A stretch of DNA of 64,000 nucleotides from Macrostomum hystrix (GCA_950097015.1 CATNEN010000032.1:1240001-1304000), one strand, 5' to 3'; shown: positions 23,101 through 35,640, counted from the first letter of the stretch. Made by a program: numbers and translations. Notes: a model not told the origin generated them from the sequence alone.

Positions 23101-24718
23101 ATTCTTTGGGATTCCCGTAAAATTCTTAGAGAATCCTGAAAGTTCTTGTAAAATACTGAGAATTCTTCGGAAATCGTGAAACTTCTTCAGAATCTAAACT
23201 TTTTGGGCAATCCGTAGAAGTCATTGGAAATCTCAAATTAATTAGGATTCCGTAAAGCTCAGAAAAATCTAATTTGTTTCTTTTTCACAAACTACGTTAG
23301 GTTTGGACAATCTTAAAGATTATTATAATTCAGAAATTCAGAAATTCTTAAAGTGTTTTTACAACTGCTGCACTGAAAAGTAAGCGATAGTAATTCCTAT
23401 CTAGAAGACGCGCACACGAACAGGTTCTGATCAACGGCGCCCCAATCGATCCGACGGATCCCATGTCTGGCGTTGTTTATCACCCGCTGCCCGAGGCCGC
23501 GCCGCCCGTCACCCACCTTAGCCTGGCCAGGGCGCTGACTCGGCCTGGATCGCGTCAGATAAACTCGCTCTCGTCAGCCGATGAACCGTCTGGCAGCGTG
23601 CTGGACCTTCTCGTGGAGAATCTGGGCCGAGTCAACTATGCAACTTTCCAGTCGGGCATATTCAATCGCCAGCGCAAGGGTGTGTCGGCTGCGGCGGCGC
23701 CTGCTGCTGCTGCTGATTCGATGCGGCCCGTCGGCGACTCGCCCGACGTCCAATCGCCCGGCCAGCTGGCTTTAGACGGCCGGCCAGTCCGCAGCTTCAA
23801 GATTGTGTCGCTGGACTTTCGCAAAGCGTTTCTGTCCAAATTGTTGGCTAGCAACGACGCCTGGTCAATCGTGCGGCCGTCTGCGACTGCGCCAGCCGTT
23901 CCGGCGGCATCTTCGAGGACTGTCAACGGCAGCTCTGCCGCTAAATTGGCAACCGCCGCCGCCCCGGCTGCACCCATCGCCACTGGGCCGAGCCTGCACC
24001 GGGCCATACTCGAGATTGGGGTCGACGAGGTGGCTCGAGACACCTTTGTCGACATGTCCGACTGGGTAAAGGGCGTTGTGTTTGTCAACGGAGTTAACAT
24101 TGGCCGTTACTGGAATGTTGGCCCTCAAAAGACGCTGTACTTGCCTGCACCCTTTCTGCGTTCGGGAGAGAATGAGGTTCGTACTGGCCAACTCACGGCC
24201 TCCCCTTGACCTTAAAACTATCGCATTTATTTCAGATCTACTTCCGCCACATTCGGCCCTTAAATCCATTATCGATTTGATTCGATCTGATTCGATCCAT
24301 TACCAATATCGCCTTCAATTCCGCCACCCACTCCCGCCTTCAAATTCCGCACCCACTACCGCCTTCGATTCCACCCCAACTACCGCCTTCAATTCCGCCC
24401 CAACTACCGCCTTCAAATTCCGCACCCACTACCGCCTTCAATTCCGCCCCAACTACCGCCTTCGATTCCGCCCCCACTACCGCCTTCGATTCCGCCCCCA
24501 CTTCCGCCTTCGATTCCGCCCCCACTTCCGCCTTCGATTCCGCCCCCACTTCCGCCTTCGATTCCGCCCCCACTACCGCCTTCCTATCAGCCTCTTTCAT
24601 AACAATGAACCTGATTAACCTTCAGGTGATGATATTCGAATTGCATCGGCCAGCCGCAAGTGTTCGATTTGTGAAGTCGGCCAAGTACAGCTTCCCGGGT
24701 CAGCCGCCGAAAACGTAG
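14152..24718 (+). CDS. Beta-galactosidase-1-like protein 2 type enzyme (GH35)
   Basis: Eleven coding exons join in phase to 750 aa: 14152-14328, 15590-15741, 15833-15901, 16366-16461, 16724-16865, 17338-17628, 20903-21194, 22510-22565, 22648-22779, 23424-24176 and 24626-24718. The N-terminus is a signal-anchor (about residues 11-31, [18 protein letters not shown]). The GH35 barrel shows [33 protein letters not shown], the acid/base Glu in QVENEYG (about E216, across an exon join), the nucleophile Glu in ATELWTGW (about E293) and [16 protein letters not shown]. The last motif points to GLB1L2/GLB1L3 rather than lysosomal GLB1. C-terminal beta domains follow ([31 protein letters not shown]). 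It should remove terminal beta-galactose from glycans, at a membrane or in the secretory pathway. Ala-rich inserts in exon 10 make it longer than vertebrate relatives (about 640 aa). Six introns carry different tandem arrays. Confidence 0.95.
16045..16290. repeat. 28-bp minisatellite in a GLB1L2-like intron
   Basis: About nine copies of a purine-rich unit, GAAGGGAGCATAAGAGAGAG plus GGAGAGAT, in the intron 15902-16365. Confidence 0.9.
16915..17275. repeat. 24-bp minisatellite in a GLB1L2-like intron
   Basis: About 15 copies of TCACTCCATCACTATCGCTG plus TCTG in the intron 16866-17337, ending shortly before the acceptor that precedes the VENEYG exon. Because 24 is a multiple of three, ORFs are open in three frames. 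None belongs to the gene. Confidence 0.92.
17840..20740. repeat. 41-bp dimeric minisatellite in a GLB1L2-like intron
   Basis: About 70 copies of a two-part unit: CAGTATCTATATAATCCCTT then CAGTATCCATATTATCCCCAT. Sub-variants (TTCATATTATCCCG, TTTATATTATCCCC) and an inserted variant with ATCCATGTTATCCCTCTGG recur in blocks. It makes up almost all of the 3.3 kb intron 17629-20902 and separates the catalytic nucleophile exon from the rest of the barrel. Confidence 0.95.
21305..22395. repeat. 22-bp minisatellite in a GLB1L2-like intron
   Basis: About 50 copies of CAGCCTGCAATCCTACCCAT plus CT, with CAGTCTG and CAGCATG variants, fill the intron 21195-22509. Three plus-strand ORFs across it (up to 437 codons) are repeat artefacts. 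Confidence 0.95.
22850..23180. repeat. Degenerate repeat in a GLB1L2-like intron
   Basis: Diverged copies of a unit around AATTCTTGGGGATTCCCGTA lie in the intron 22780-23423. They look older than the neighbouring arrays because copies differ at many positions. Confidence 0.7.
24300..24590. repeat. 24-bp minisatellite in the last GLB1L2-like intron
   Basis: About 12 copies of CGCCTTCGATTCCGCCCCCA plus CTAC/CTTC in the intron 24177-24625. Confidence 0.9.
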
Positions 24719-24964
24719 TTCGGCTTGCAATCTTGCAGTTCATATTGTTTCCTAGGTTTATTGTTTTGTTTTGTTTTGCAATCCTTCACTTTTTTATTAG
24801 ATTCTTTCTGCGGTGCACAGTTTTAGCAATTTAATTTCCAAGCGCAGTTTTTTAGTTCACCGACTCCTACTTCATCCTACTGCGGTTACTTTTGCTTAGG
24901 TATGGCATTGCTATTCTCGACTTTGTCATTTGGCTATTTTTTGAAGCCTAGGAAGTTTATTTAT

Positions 24965-25710
24965 GAACCTGTCTATGACCTGCAGTTATGAACCTGTCCA
25001 TGACCTGCAGTTATGAACCTGTCTATGACCTGCAGTTATGAACTTGTCTATGACCTGCAGTTATGAACCTGTCTATGACCTGCAGTTATGAACTTGTCCA
25101 TGACCTGCAGTTATGAACTTGTCCATGACCTGCAGTTATGAACTTGTCCATGACCTGCAGTTATGAACCTGTCTATGACCTGCAGTTATGAACTTGTCCA
25201 TGACCTGCAGTTATGAACTTGTCTATGACCTGCAGTTATGAACTTGTCCATGACCTGTGGTTATGAACTTGTCCATGACCTGCAGTTATGAACTTGTCCA
25301 TGACCTGTGGTTATGAACTTGTCCATGACCTGCAGTTATGAACTTGTCTATGACCTGCAGTTATGAACCTGTCTATGACCTGCAGTTATGAACTTGTCCA
25401 TGACCTGCAGTTATGAACTTGTCTATGACCTGCAGTTATGAACCTGTCTATGACCTGTGGTTATGAACCTGTCCATGACCTGTGGCTATGAACTTGTCCA
25501 TGACCTGCAGTTATGAACCTGTCTATGACCTGTGGTTATGAACCTGTCTATGACCTGCAGTTATGAACCTGTCCATGACCTGCAGTTATGAACCTGTCTA
25601 TGACCTGCAGTTATGAACCTGTCTATGACCTGCAGTTATGAACTTGTCTATGACCTGCAGTTATGAACCTGTCTATGACCTGTGGTTATGAACCTGTCCA
25701 TGACCTAAGG
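24965..25710. repeat. 25-bp minisatellite downstream of the GLB1L2-like gene
   Basis: About 30 copies of TTATGAACCTGTCTATGACC plus TGCAG, with C/T and CAG/TGG variants. The first AATAAA after the GLB1L2-like stop lies beyond the array (about 25789), so the array may be part of the 3' untranslated region. That is uncertain. Confidence 0.95.
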
Positions 25711-26204
25711 TGTATGATCTGTAGTCATAAGCTTGTCAGTGACCAGTCATCATACGATACTTTTCTATGACCTGTGAAGTGTGTGTATGTAATAAATATT
25801 CAATGTTTGCTTCAGTATTGACCAGTTTTGAATGTCAAATTCTGTCACATTTTTTGACATGTTGCGACAAAGTTTTCAATTCCATATTCCCATATTGTAA
25901 GATATTAAACATGTGGTGCTCGGCCAACACTCGTAGATCTAGAAGATCTTGCTAAATTATAAATACCGGCGACTTTACTTTGAGTTGGTTTCTTTGTTTT
26001 TAAGTTAATTGATGCTTAACATCTTCAATTGCAATGAAGTCGAGCCTCTCATTCTGGTGCTAAACAATGCATTAACCCACACTGTCTGTAATAAATACCG
26101 TGTATCAACCGCCTTATTGAATGATGGAGAATAAAAAAAATCTGATTATTTGTTAATAAATATGCGTTCGCTTCCTTTTTTGTGGTAGAAAGTAGAAAGG
26201 GTAG
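25711..26204. other. Intergenic region, no gene seen
   Basis: AT-rich sequence with AATAAA motifs near 25789 and 26090. No exon is supported. Confidence 0.4.
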
Positions 26205-26465
26205 CAGAGGGGTAGACAGGGTAGGAAAGGGGTAGACAGGGTAGGAGAGGGGTAGACAGGGTAGGAGAGGGGTAGACAGGGTAGGAGAGGGGTAGACAGG
26301 GTAGGAGAGGGGTAGACAGGGTAGGAGAGGGGTAGACAGGGTAGGAGAGGGGTAGACAGGGTAGGAGATGGGTACAGGGTAGGAGAGGGGTGGACAGGGT
26401 AGGAGATGGGTACAGGGTAGGAGAGGGGTAGACAGGGTAGGAGAGGGGTGGACAGGGTAGGTAGG
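26205..26465. repeat. 20-bp minisatellite upstream of the coiled-coil gene
   Basis: About 13 copies of AGGGTAGGAGAGGGGTAGAC with shortened variants, ending about 70 bases before the proposed start codon of the next gene. Minus-strand ORFs across it are repeat artefacts. Confidence 0.93.
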
Positions 26466-26533
26466 CATGGTGAAAAAGAGGTAGATTGGAGGGTGCGGGA
26501 GAGGTAGATTGGGTTGTATAGGGACAGGCAGAA

Positions 26534-29265
26534 ATGGATACAGGTAAGCGAGCACAGAAGCAGGTGGCTTTCAATTTTCTTCTGTTTCATCCGCAGCCGC
26601 CTCCCGCCACCTCCGCTGCGGCTGCCCGCCGGCCACCAGCACCTTCGGCTACTCCGCAGCCACCGCCAGTCAATCTGGGCCGCCTCTTGAACAGCCTGGA
26701 GGCGGCGCACAAAGCCGACGTTCGCGATTTCACCGTCGGGCACCTCAACGAGTCGCGGCTCTACCGGCCGCCGGAGCCGCCCAGGCGCAACCGCCTGTTG
26801 GAGCGAGGCGGCCCCGGAGACAACGGTAGCCCGGAGCCTCTGGTTCCGGTTCGTCGAGTTCGCGTGCCGGCTCCAAAGCAGCAGCAGCAGCAGCAGCAGA
26901 AGGCTGCTCCGAAAGCGGATCAGCCGGAGTTGCATCGAGAGGCTCTGGTGGAAGAGGTCCTGCCGCCGACTGCTCTGCCGCAGCGGCTCCTTCTGCCAGC
27001 TGCCGGGGGCGATGGCAGCCACGCCGCCAATTATCGACGAGCCCAGCTGATTCGCAAGCGGCTGGTGCGCGAGCAGGACACCACCGAGCAGGACCTCATG
27101 AGCGGCTACTCGGCCGTGCGAGACCTGGAGCTGCGCCTACAAGAGGTGGCTAATTTGACAGCTCGGTCATTGACCTGGCTGTCGATTCTCAGCTACGTCT
27201 TTACTCTTCCTTGATCCCCATTTTAGGATGTCAGTTTTTTCTAATCCCATTTATCTGTTCCCTGCCCCCTGTTTTGAGTTTGCACTCTTCCATGATCCCC
27301 ATTTGGTGATTTCATATCTTTCAAATCCGTATCTTGGGATTCGTATAGTCACTGATCCCTACTTTCCTTTTTTTCTTTTTTCCCTGATCATCAATTAGTG
27401 ATTTTTTCTTCCCGTGTGTTATTTAGGATTTCGATTCTCTAATTTGCTAGACAATATCTCCCGTGATAGACATTTTGCTATTTAGATTTGTCGAACTCAA
27501 GTAGTATAGATATCCCCAACAGTCGAAACTATTCACTATTCGTTACCGCAATCTCAACAGAGTTGTTCGTCTATGAAATGGTACTGCTAAAGATGCGTCA
27601 AGTGCGGGAAAAACATTTTTATGGTAACTGTTTAAATGTGATTGCGTTTCACTTAAGCCTGGAAATTCACCTTAAGTTTACCGGTTATTATGCTACGCCA
27701 CACGTTTTTGTAAACTAAGTCGCTATATTCACGAATATTATAAAAGTTTTTCCGATATTCACTCAACATGCACATCATGCTACTAACAGCCCTGACTAGC
27801 AGTAACAACAAAAGCATTTTTCATCTTAAGTAAATATTTACACATGCTTTCGTGCAGAATTTGCGGGTGCACTTTGGCAACGCCGCCGGGCCCAGCTTCC
27901 ATCGGCTGCAGCTCTACTCGGCCGCTTTGGACGAAATTATCAGACAGTCGAATACGTTCGGCTCCACGCTGCAGCGAATCAAGGTTGGTGGCCCTATGTG
28001 TCTTTGTAGAATCCCGTCTTTGTCATCATATAAAAAATTAGATATCGATCTACATAACCAGCTTTTATGGCACATTCCAAAAATTATGCCAATAACATTC
28101 CTTCGTTGAACTTTACATCGCTTTGCTTTCTACCTATATGTTGCGAAATGTTTTTTGCCAACTTAGTATTGCAAAACTGTTCTCCAATATGTATTCGAAT
28201 TGTTTATTTTGGTTCTTAGCAACAAAAGGCTAATTTTCAAATTAGAAAGTAACAGTTTGTCGATATTTATTGAAAGTGTTTTCATAAGGTATGTATTCAA
28301 ATGTCTGCGGTTATGTCTCGAAAGAGTTTTTGCGTACTCTTGCGTACTTTTTACGTATTGATATGTCTGCCGATATGTATCGAAAAAGTTTTTGCCTGCA
28401 GTAGGAATTGAATTAGTGCCTGCCGATGTGCCTAGAAAGAGTTTTGCATACAGTATGTCGTGAAATGGCTGAAGATATGTATCGAAAAATGTTTGTTAAT
28501 GCATTGTGTTTCATCTCATCGACATGCCTTCACCCACAGTCCGCCTACGACGACTACCTGGCCTGGCTGCTGGACGGCACGTCGCCCGCTCAGCACCGCC
28601 ACCTGCGCTCCCAGCTGGCTCAGCTGCGCGATCCGGCCGCCGAATCGGAGCTTGACCGTCTGCGCCAACGCCTAGAACAGCTGGAGTCGGACGCGGAGCT
28701 CGCCCTGGCTGGCCTGGCTGAAAGCCGATGCCGCCTAGCCGATGCTCAAGAGGCCGACGCTGTCGAAGCGGCTCGAGATCGCCTGGCCGAGGAACAGCAG
28801 GAGGAGGCGGCCGAGCACGAGGCCTCGCTGCTCGCCGCCCGACCCCACGAGGAGGAGACCGTGGCAGACAGGTGCGAGCGCCTCCTGCGCGACATCTGGT
28901 CCGGCCTGGACTCGCTGGCCGAGCTGCGACGCGAACTCCGGACCAACCGGTCGCCGCTGGTCTGCGCGGCCCACCTGGAGCGCTGCTGCCGTCAGGCGCA
29001 CGCCGAGATGCAGGCCGTGGAGGAAGAGCTAGCCAAAGTGGCCGGCGCCAATCAAGCCGCTGCTGACGAACTGATCTCGGCGATGCTTGGCGCTGATGAT
29101 TCTCGTCCCGAGGAGGACGTCGATTTTGATAGCGACGAGAGTCGGGCCAGGCGTCTGCTAAGCTACGAGTGCGCGGCTGCCGCTCTGGCCAGCGAAACGC
29201 TGGACCTGAACCCAGACCTGCTGGGCGAGGGCGACTCAAGGAAGTGGGACTGGTACATCAGCTGA
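26534..29265 (+). CDS. Coiled-coil protein resembling TSNAXIP1/C6orf118
   Basis: Three exons, 26534-27145, 27858-27983 and 28540-29265, join in phase to 487 aa. The N-terminal third is Pro, Ala and Gln rich and disordered. The most telling part crosses exons 2 and 3: FHRLQLYSAALDEIIRQSNT, FGSTLQRIK and SAYDDYLAWLLD. This resembles the N-terminal domain of TSNAXIP1 and C6orf118, where a similar helix block precedes an E/D-Y-YL motif. The rest is a long Glu, Ala, Leu, Arg coiled coil (about residues 265-400) with an acidic end (PEEDVDFDSDES). In animals these relatives are linked to cilia and sperm, so a ciliary role is a guess from family. The start at 26534 gives an open frame through a possible acceptor at 26596, so the first 21 residues are uncertain and an upstream first exon is possible. 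Confidence 0.6.
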
Positions 29266-29469
29266 TTCCGCAGCCACGCAGATACTCATTGTTCTGCATC
29301 GGCGTGTCTGTGGCCTTGAAGTGACCCGTAGTGACTTCACTGACCATGAAAGTCTCCGCGTTACTTAACCAATCTTAATTAGGCTTAGAGACTCTACTAG
29401 TACCTGAAGACATCAGTTTGCTTAAGGTACTTATGGCCCTGGAGACCTCAGTAGCTTCAGGTAATCAGG
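29266..29469. other. 3' flank of the coiled-coil gene
   Basis: Short stretch with imperfect repeats of GACTTCA/GAGACTC-type words and no poly(A) signal recognised. Confidence 0.3.
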
Positions 29470-29752
29470 TAATTGGGTCAGATGTGCAGCCGGCAGCACA
29501 GCCGTAGCTTTGCTATTGCTTGGCGCATCTGAAGGCTGCGTACGACTGTTCAGTCCATGGACTGTGGGGATGCCACACCCACCTTCAATCACCCCAGCTG
29601 ATGCTGGTACCCATTTAACAGCCGGGCGAACTGAAGCAATGCAGAGTTAAGTGTCTTGCTAAAGGACACAAACTATTCCAGTGGAGTCGGGAATAGAACC
29701 CCCGACCTTCAAGTCGTGAGTCCGACCCTCTAACCACTAGGCCACAACCCCT
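29470..29752 (-). mobile_element. tRNA-derived SINE
   Basis: Minus-strand positions 29752 to about 29681 fold like a tRNA. TGGCCTAGTGG fits the polymerase III A box and GGTTCTATTCC is one or two bases from the B box. The head is followed by a conserved-looking body (TTTGTGTCCTTTAGCAAGAC, then ACTTAACTCTGCATTGC) and a tail shared, in the opposite orientation, with 13643-13736. The A and B boxes, the body and a second copy together support a SINE rather than a tRNA gene. The box B mismatch and the lack of a clean acceptor stem argue against a working tRNA. Confidence 0.75.
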
Positions 29753-30547
29753 GTTATAACATCAGTTGAGGCCTTATTAGCTTCAGTTGCTCGAGTATAA
29801 AAAGGAAGTATCAAATATTCGCAGTGTGCTGTGTGCGTATCCGCCCATGTCATTTTTACGTACGTCAAAGAGATATTTTAATATTTAGCAGAAAAGCAAA
29901 CATTTTGTTAAAGTTTTTTCCTGCTAGTTTCTCAGTTTATTTTTCTGTTAAACTGTCAATTTCACGTTGGCTTTCTCGTATCCATAGCAACGCAGAGCGA
30001 ATGCAACTCTGCCTGTATTTGTGTTTCTGTGTTTATTTCTAAAAAGGTGAATTGTCATTGTTTTGCAAGGCCTGAAAAACTAACTATGAGCAGACTGTGC
30101 TCATTGGACTGCAACCAGCGACAATGCTGACTTGTCTGACTTGATTCCGAATTAGCTGGGCCCCCAGTGAATGGCCGTGCTCCCGCTAATCCTTTCTGTG
30201 ATAATTTTTTTCTCTGCTGAGATTTTGATTGACGTTCGAGGCGGCAAAACAATAAAATGGACTAGAGTTATAATAAAATGACTGCTCATTCATTGTTAGA
30301 ATGCAAAAAACTGATTTTTGCACGCGTCAAATGGCGTTTAAAATTGCAACTTAATTGCTTTAGATTGGCAGTGCCGCTGCTAATTGGCTGTTGAATTGTC
30401 CGATAAAAATCTAGATTTAAGTCATTTAAATTGCACTGGCTGCAGAGACTAATTAAAGGAAATTTTTTGGGGCTTGAGAAATGTTTCGGAAAGCAAAAAC
30501 TCGTCTAGTTGAATGCAGGGTAAGAAAAAGAAAGGTGGAATGCGAAG
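29753..30547. other. Intergenic region with an X-box-like motif
   Basis: No gene seen. GTATCCATAGCAAC at 29978-29991 fits the RFX/DAF-19 X-box pattern (RTHNYYATRRNRAC). It has no gene start close by on either strand. Confidence 0.35.
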
Positions 30548-33500
30548 GAGACAGAGGATGTGAGGGAGACAGGTAGGGTATGAGGGAGACAGGTAGGGTA
30601 TGAGGGAGACAGGTAGGGTATGAGGGAGACAGGTAGGGTATGAGGGAGACAGGTAGGGTATGAGGGAGACAGGTAGGGTATGAGGGAGACATGTAGGATA
30701 TGAGGGAGACAGGTAGGGTATGAGGGAGACAGGTAGGGTATGAGGGAGACAGGTAGGGTATGAGGGAGACAGGTAGGGTATGAGGGAGAAAGGTAGGGTA
30801 TGAGGGAGACAGGTAGGGTATGAGGGAGACAGGTAGGGTATGAGGGAGACAGGTAGGGTATGAGGGAGACAGGTAGGGTATGAGGGAGACAGGTAGGGTA
30901 TGAGGGAGACAGGTAGGGTATGAGGGAGACAGGTAGGGTATGAGGGAGAAAGGTAGGGTATGAGGGAGACAGGTAGGGTATGAGGGAGACAGGTAGGGTA
31001 TGAGGGAGACAGGTAGGGTATGAGGGAGACAGGTAGGGTATGAGGGAGACAGGTAGGGTATGAGGGAGACAGGTAGGGTATGAGGGAGACAGGTAGGGTA
31101 TGAGGGAGACATGTAGGATATGAGGGAGACATGTAGGATATGAGGGAGACAGGTAGGGTATGAGGGAGACAGGTAGGGTATGAGGGAGAAAGGTAGGGTA
31201 TGAGGGAGAAAGGTAGGGTATGAGGGAGACAGGTAGGGTATGAGGGAGACAGGTAGGGTATGAGGGAGACAGGTAGGGTATGAGGGAGACAGGTAGGGTA
31301 TGAGGGAGACAGGTAGGGTATGAGGGAGACAGGTAGGGTATGAGGGAGACAGGTAGGGTATGAGGGAGACATGTAGGATATGAGGGAGACATGTAGGATA
31401 TGAGGGAGACAGGTAGGGTATGAGGGAGACAGGTAGGGTATGAGGGAGACAGGTAGGGTATGAGGGAGACAGGTAGGGTATGAGGGAGACAGGTAGGGTA
31501 TGAGGGAGACAGGTAGGGTATGAGGGAGACAGGTAGGGTATGAGGGAGACAGGTAGGGTATGAGGGAGACATGTAGGGTATGAGGGAGACATGTAGGATA
31601 TGAGGGAGACAGGTAGGGTATGAGGGAGACAGGTAGGGTATGAGGGAGACAGGTAGGGTATGAGGGAGACATGTAGGATATGAGGGAGAAAGGTAGGGTA
31701 TGAGGGAGACAGGTAGGGTATGAGGGAGACAGGTAGGGTATGAGGGAGACAGGTAGGGTATGAGGGAGACAGGTAGGGTATGAGGGAGACAGGTAGGGTA
31801 TGAGGGAGACAGGTAGGGTATGAGGGAGACAGGTAGGGTATGAGGGAGAAAGGTAGGGTATGAGGGAGACAGGTAGGGTATGAGGGAGAAAGGTAGGGTA
31901 TGAGGGAGAAAGGTAGGGTATGAGGGAGACAGGTAGGGTATGAGGGAGACAGGTAGGGTATGAGGGAGACAGGTAGGGTATGAGGGAGACAGGTAGGGTA
32001 TGAGGGAGACAGGTAGGGTATGAGGGAGACAGGTAGGGTATGAGGGAGACAGGTAGGGTATGAGGGAGAAAGGTAGGGTATGAGGGAGAAAGGTAGGGTA
32101 TGAGGGAGACAGGTAGGGTATGAGGGAGACAGGTAGGGTATGAGGGAGACAGGTAGGGTATGAGGGAGACAGGTAGGGTATGAGGGAGACAGGTAGGGTA
32201 TGAGGGAGACAGGTAGGGTATGAGGGAGACAGGTAGGGTATGAGGGAGACATGTAGGATATGAGGGAGACATGTAGGATATGAGGGAGACATGTAGGATA
32301 TGAGGGAGACATGTAGGATATGATGGAGACAGGTAGGGTATGAGGGAGAAAGGTAGGGTATGAGGGAGACATGTAGGATATGAGGGAGACATGTAGGATA
32401 TGAGGGAGACATGTAGGATATGAGGGAGACATGTAGGATATGAGGGAGACATGTAGGATATGAGGGAGACATGTAGGATATGAGGGAGACAGGTAGGGTA
32501 TGAGGGAGAAAGGTAGGGTATGAGGGAGACATGTAGGATATGAGGGAGACATGTAGGATATGAGGGAGACATGTAGGATATGAGGGAGACATGTAGGATA
32601 TGAGGGAGACATGTAGGATATGAGGGAGACATGTAGGATATGATGGAGACAGGTAGGGTATGAGGGAGAAAGGTAGGGTATGAGGGAGACATGTAGGATA
32701 TGAGGGAGACATGTAGGATATGAGGGAGACAGGTAGGATATGAGGGAGACATGTAGGATATGAGGGAGACATGTAGGATATGAGGGAGACATGTAGGATA
32801 TGATGGAGACAGGTAGGGTATGAGGGAGAAAGGTAGGGTATGAGGGAGACATGTAGGATATGAGGGAGACATGTAGGATATGAGGGAGACATGTAGGATA
32901 TGAGGGAGACATGTAGGATATGAGGGAGACATGTAGGATATGAGGGAGACAGGTAGGGTATGAGGGAGAAAGGTAGGGTATGAGGGAGACAGGTAGGGTA
33001 TGAGGGAGACAGGTAGGGTATGAGGGAGACAGGTAGGGTATGAGGGAGACAGGTAGGGTATGAGGGAGACAGGTAGGGTATGAGGGAGACAGGTAGGGTA
33101 TGAGGGAGACAGGTAGGGTATGAGGGAGACAGGTAGGGTATGAGGGAGACAGGTAGGGTATGAGGGAGACAGGTAGGGTATGAGGGAGACATGTAGGATA
33201 TGAGGGAGACAGGTAGGGTATGAGGGAGACAGGTAGGGTATGAGGGAGACAGGTAGGGTATGAGGGAGACATGTAGGATATGAGGGAGAAAGGTAGGGTA
33301 TGAGGGAGACAGGTAGGGTATGAGGGAGACAGGTAGGGTATGAGGGAGACAGGTAGGGTATGAGGGAGACAGGTAGGGTATGAGGGAGACAGGTAGGGTA
33401 TGAGGGAGACAGGTAGGGTATGAGGGAGACAGGTAGGGTATGAGGGAGACAGGTAGGGTATGAGGGAGACAGGTAGGGTATGAGGGAGACAGGTAGGGTA

Positions 33501-35640
33501 TGAGGGAGACAGGTAGGGTATGAGGGAGACAGGTAGGGTATGAGGGAGACAGGTAGGGTATGAGGGAGACAGGTAGGGTATGAGGGAGACAGGTAGGGTA
33601 TGAGGGAGACAGGTAGGGTATGAGGGAGACATGTAGGATATGAGGGAGACAGGTAGGGTATGAGGGAGACAGGTAGGGTATGAGGGAGACAGGTAGGGTA
33701 TGAGGGAGACATGTAGGATATGAGGGAGAAAGGTAGGGTATGAGGGAGACAGGTAGGGTATGAGGGAGACAGGTAGGGTATGAGGGAGACAGGTAGGGTA
33801 TGAGGGAGACAGGTAGGGTATGAGGGAGACAGGTAGGGTATGAGGGAGACAGGTAGGGTATGAGGGAGACAGGTAGGGTATGAGGGAGAAAGGTAGGGTA
33901 TGAGGGAGACAGGTAGGGTATGAGGGAGAAAGGTAGGGTATGAGGGAGAAAGGTAGGGTATGAGGGAGACAGGTAGGGTATGAGGGAGACAGGTAGGGTA
34001 TGAGGGAGACAGGTAGGGTATGAGGGAGACAGGTAGGGTATGAGGGAGACAGGTAGGGTATGAGGGAGACAGGTAGGGTATGAGGGAGACAGGTAGGGTA
34101 TGAGGGAGAAAGGTAGGGTATGAGGGAGAAAGGTAGGGTATGAGGGAGACAGGTAGGGTATGAGGGAGACAGGTAGGGTATGAGGGAGACAGGTAGGGTA
34201 TGAGGGAGACAGGTAGGGTATGAGGGAGACAGGTAGGGTATGAGGGAGACAGGTAGGGTATGAGGGAGACAGGTAGGGTATGAGGGAGACATGTAGGATA
34301 TGAGGGAGACATGTAGGATATGAGGGAGACATGTAGGATATGAGGGAGACATGTAGGATATGATGGAGACAGGTAGGGTATGAGGGAGAAAGGTAGGGTA
34401 TGAGGGAGACATGTAGGATATGAGGGAGACATGTAGGATATGAGGGAGACATGTAGGATATGAGGGAGACATGTAGGATATGAGGGAGACATGTAGGATA
34501 TGAGGGAGACATGTAGGATATGAGGGAGACAGGTAGGGTATGAGGGAGAAAGGTAGGGTATGAGGGAGACATGTAGGATATGAGGGAGACATGTAGGATA
34601 TGAGGGAGACATGTAGGATATGAGGGAGACATGTAGGATATGAGGGAGACAGGTAGGATATGAGGGAGACAGGTAGGGTATGAGGGAAAAAGGTAGGGTA
34701 TGAGGGAGACATGTAGGATATGAGGGAGACAGGTAGGGTATGAGGGAGAAAGGTAGGGTATGAGGGAGACATGTAGGATATGAGGGAGACATGTAGGATA
34801 TGAGGGAGACATGTAGGATATGAGTGAGACATGTAGGATATGAGGGAGACATGTAGGATATGAGGGAGACAGGTAGGGTATGAGGGAGAAAGGTAGGGTA
34901 TGAGGGAGACATGTAGGATATGAGGGAGACATGTAGGATATGAGGGAGACATGTAGGATATGAGGGAGACAGGTAGGGTATGAGGGAGAAAGGTAGGGTA
35001 TGAGGGAGACATGTAGGATATGAGGGAGACAGGTAGGGTATGAGGGAGACAGGTAGGGTATGAGGGAGAAAGGTAGGGTATGAGGGAGACATGTAGGATA
35101 TGAGGGAGACAGGTAGGGTATGAGGGAGACAGGTAGGGTATGAGGGAGACAGGTAGGGTATGAGGGAGAAAGGTAGGGTATGAGGGAGAAAGGTAGGGTA
35201 TGAGGGAGACAGGTAGGGTATGAGGGAGACAGGTAGGGTATGAGGGAGACAGGTAGGGTATGAGGGAGACATGTAGGATATGAGGGAGACAGGTAGGGTA
35301 TGAGGGAGAAAGGTAGGATATGAGGGAGACATGTAGGATATGAGGGAGACATGTAGGATATGAGGGAGACATGTAGGATATGAGGGAGACAGGTAGGATA
35401 TGAGGGAGACATGTAGGATATGAGGGAGACATGTAGGATATGAGGGAGACAGGTAGGGTATGAGGGAGAAAGGTAGGGTATGAGGGAGAAAGGTAGGGTA
35501 TGAGGGAGAAAGGTAGGGTATGAGGGAGACAGGTAGGGTATGAGGGAGACAGGTAGGGTATGAGGGAGACATGTAGGATATGAGGGAGACATGTAGGATA
35601 TGAGGGAGACATGTAGGATATGAGGGAGATAGGTAGAATA
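30548..35640. repeat. 5.1 kb, 20-bp minisatellite (AGGTAGGGTATGAGGGAGAC)
   Basis: About 254 copies of one 20-bp unit in near-perfect register. The three main forms are AGGTAGGG, ATGTAGGA and AAAGGTAGGG. The order of variants from 31681 to about 32600 repeats at 33721 to about 34640, exactly 2,040 bp (102 units) away, including the rare TGATGGAGAC unit. All three minus-strand frames stay open for about 1,700 codons because the unit has no stop and its length is not a multiple of three. These are not genes. Confidence 0.97.

Noticed and set aside
28511-29239. Arg/Pro-rich minus-strand ORF opposite the coiled-coil exon
   Set aside because: It is a GC-rich shadow of the real plus-strand exon, with no splice continuity or domain.
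29681-29752. A functional tRNA gene
   Set aside because: The B box has mismatches, there is no clean acceptor stem, and a non-tRNA body follows, so a SINE head is more likely.
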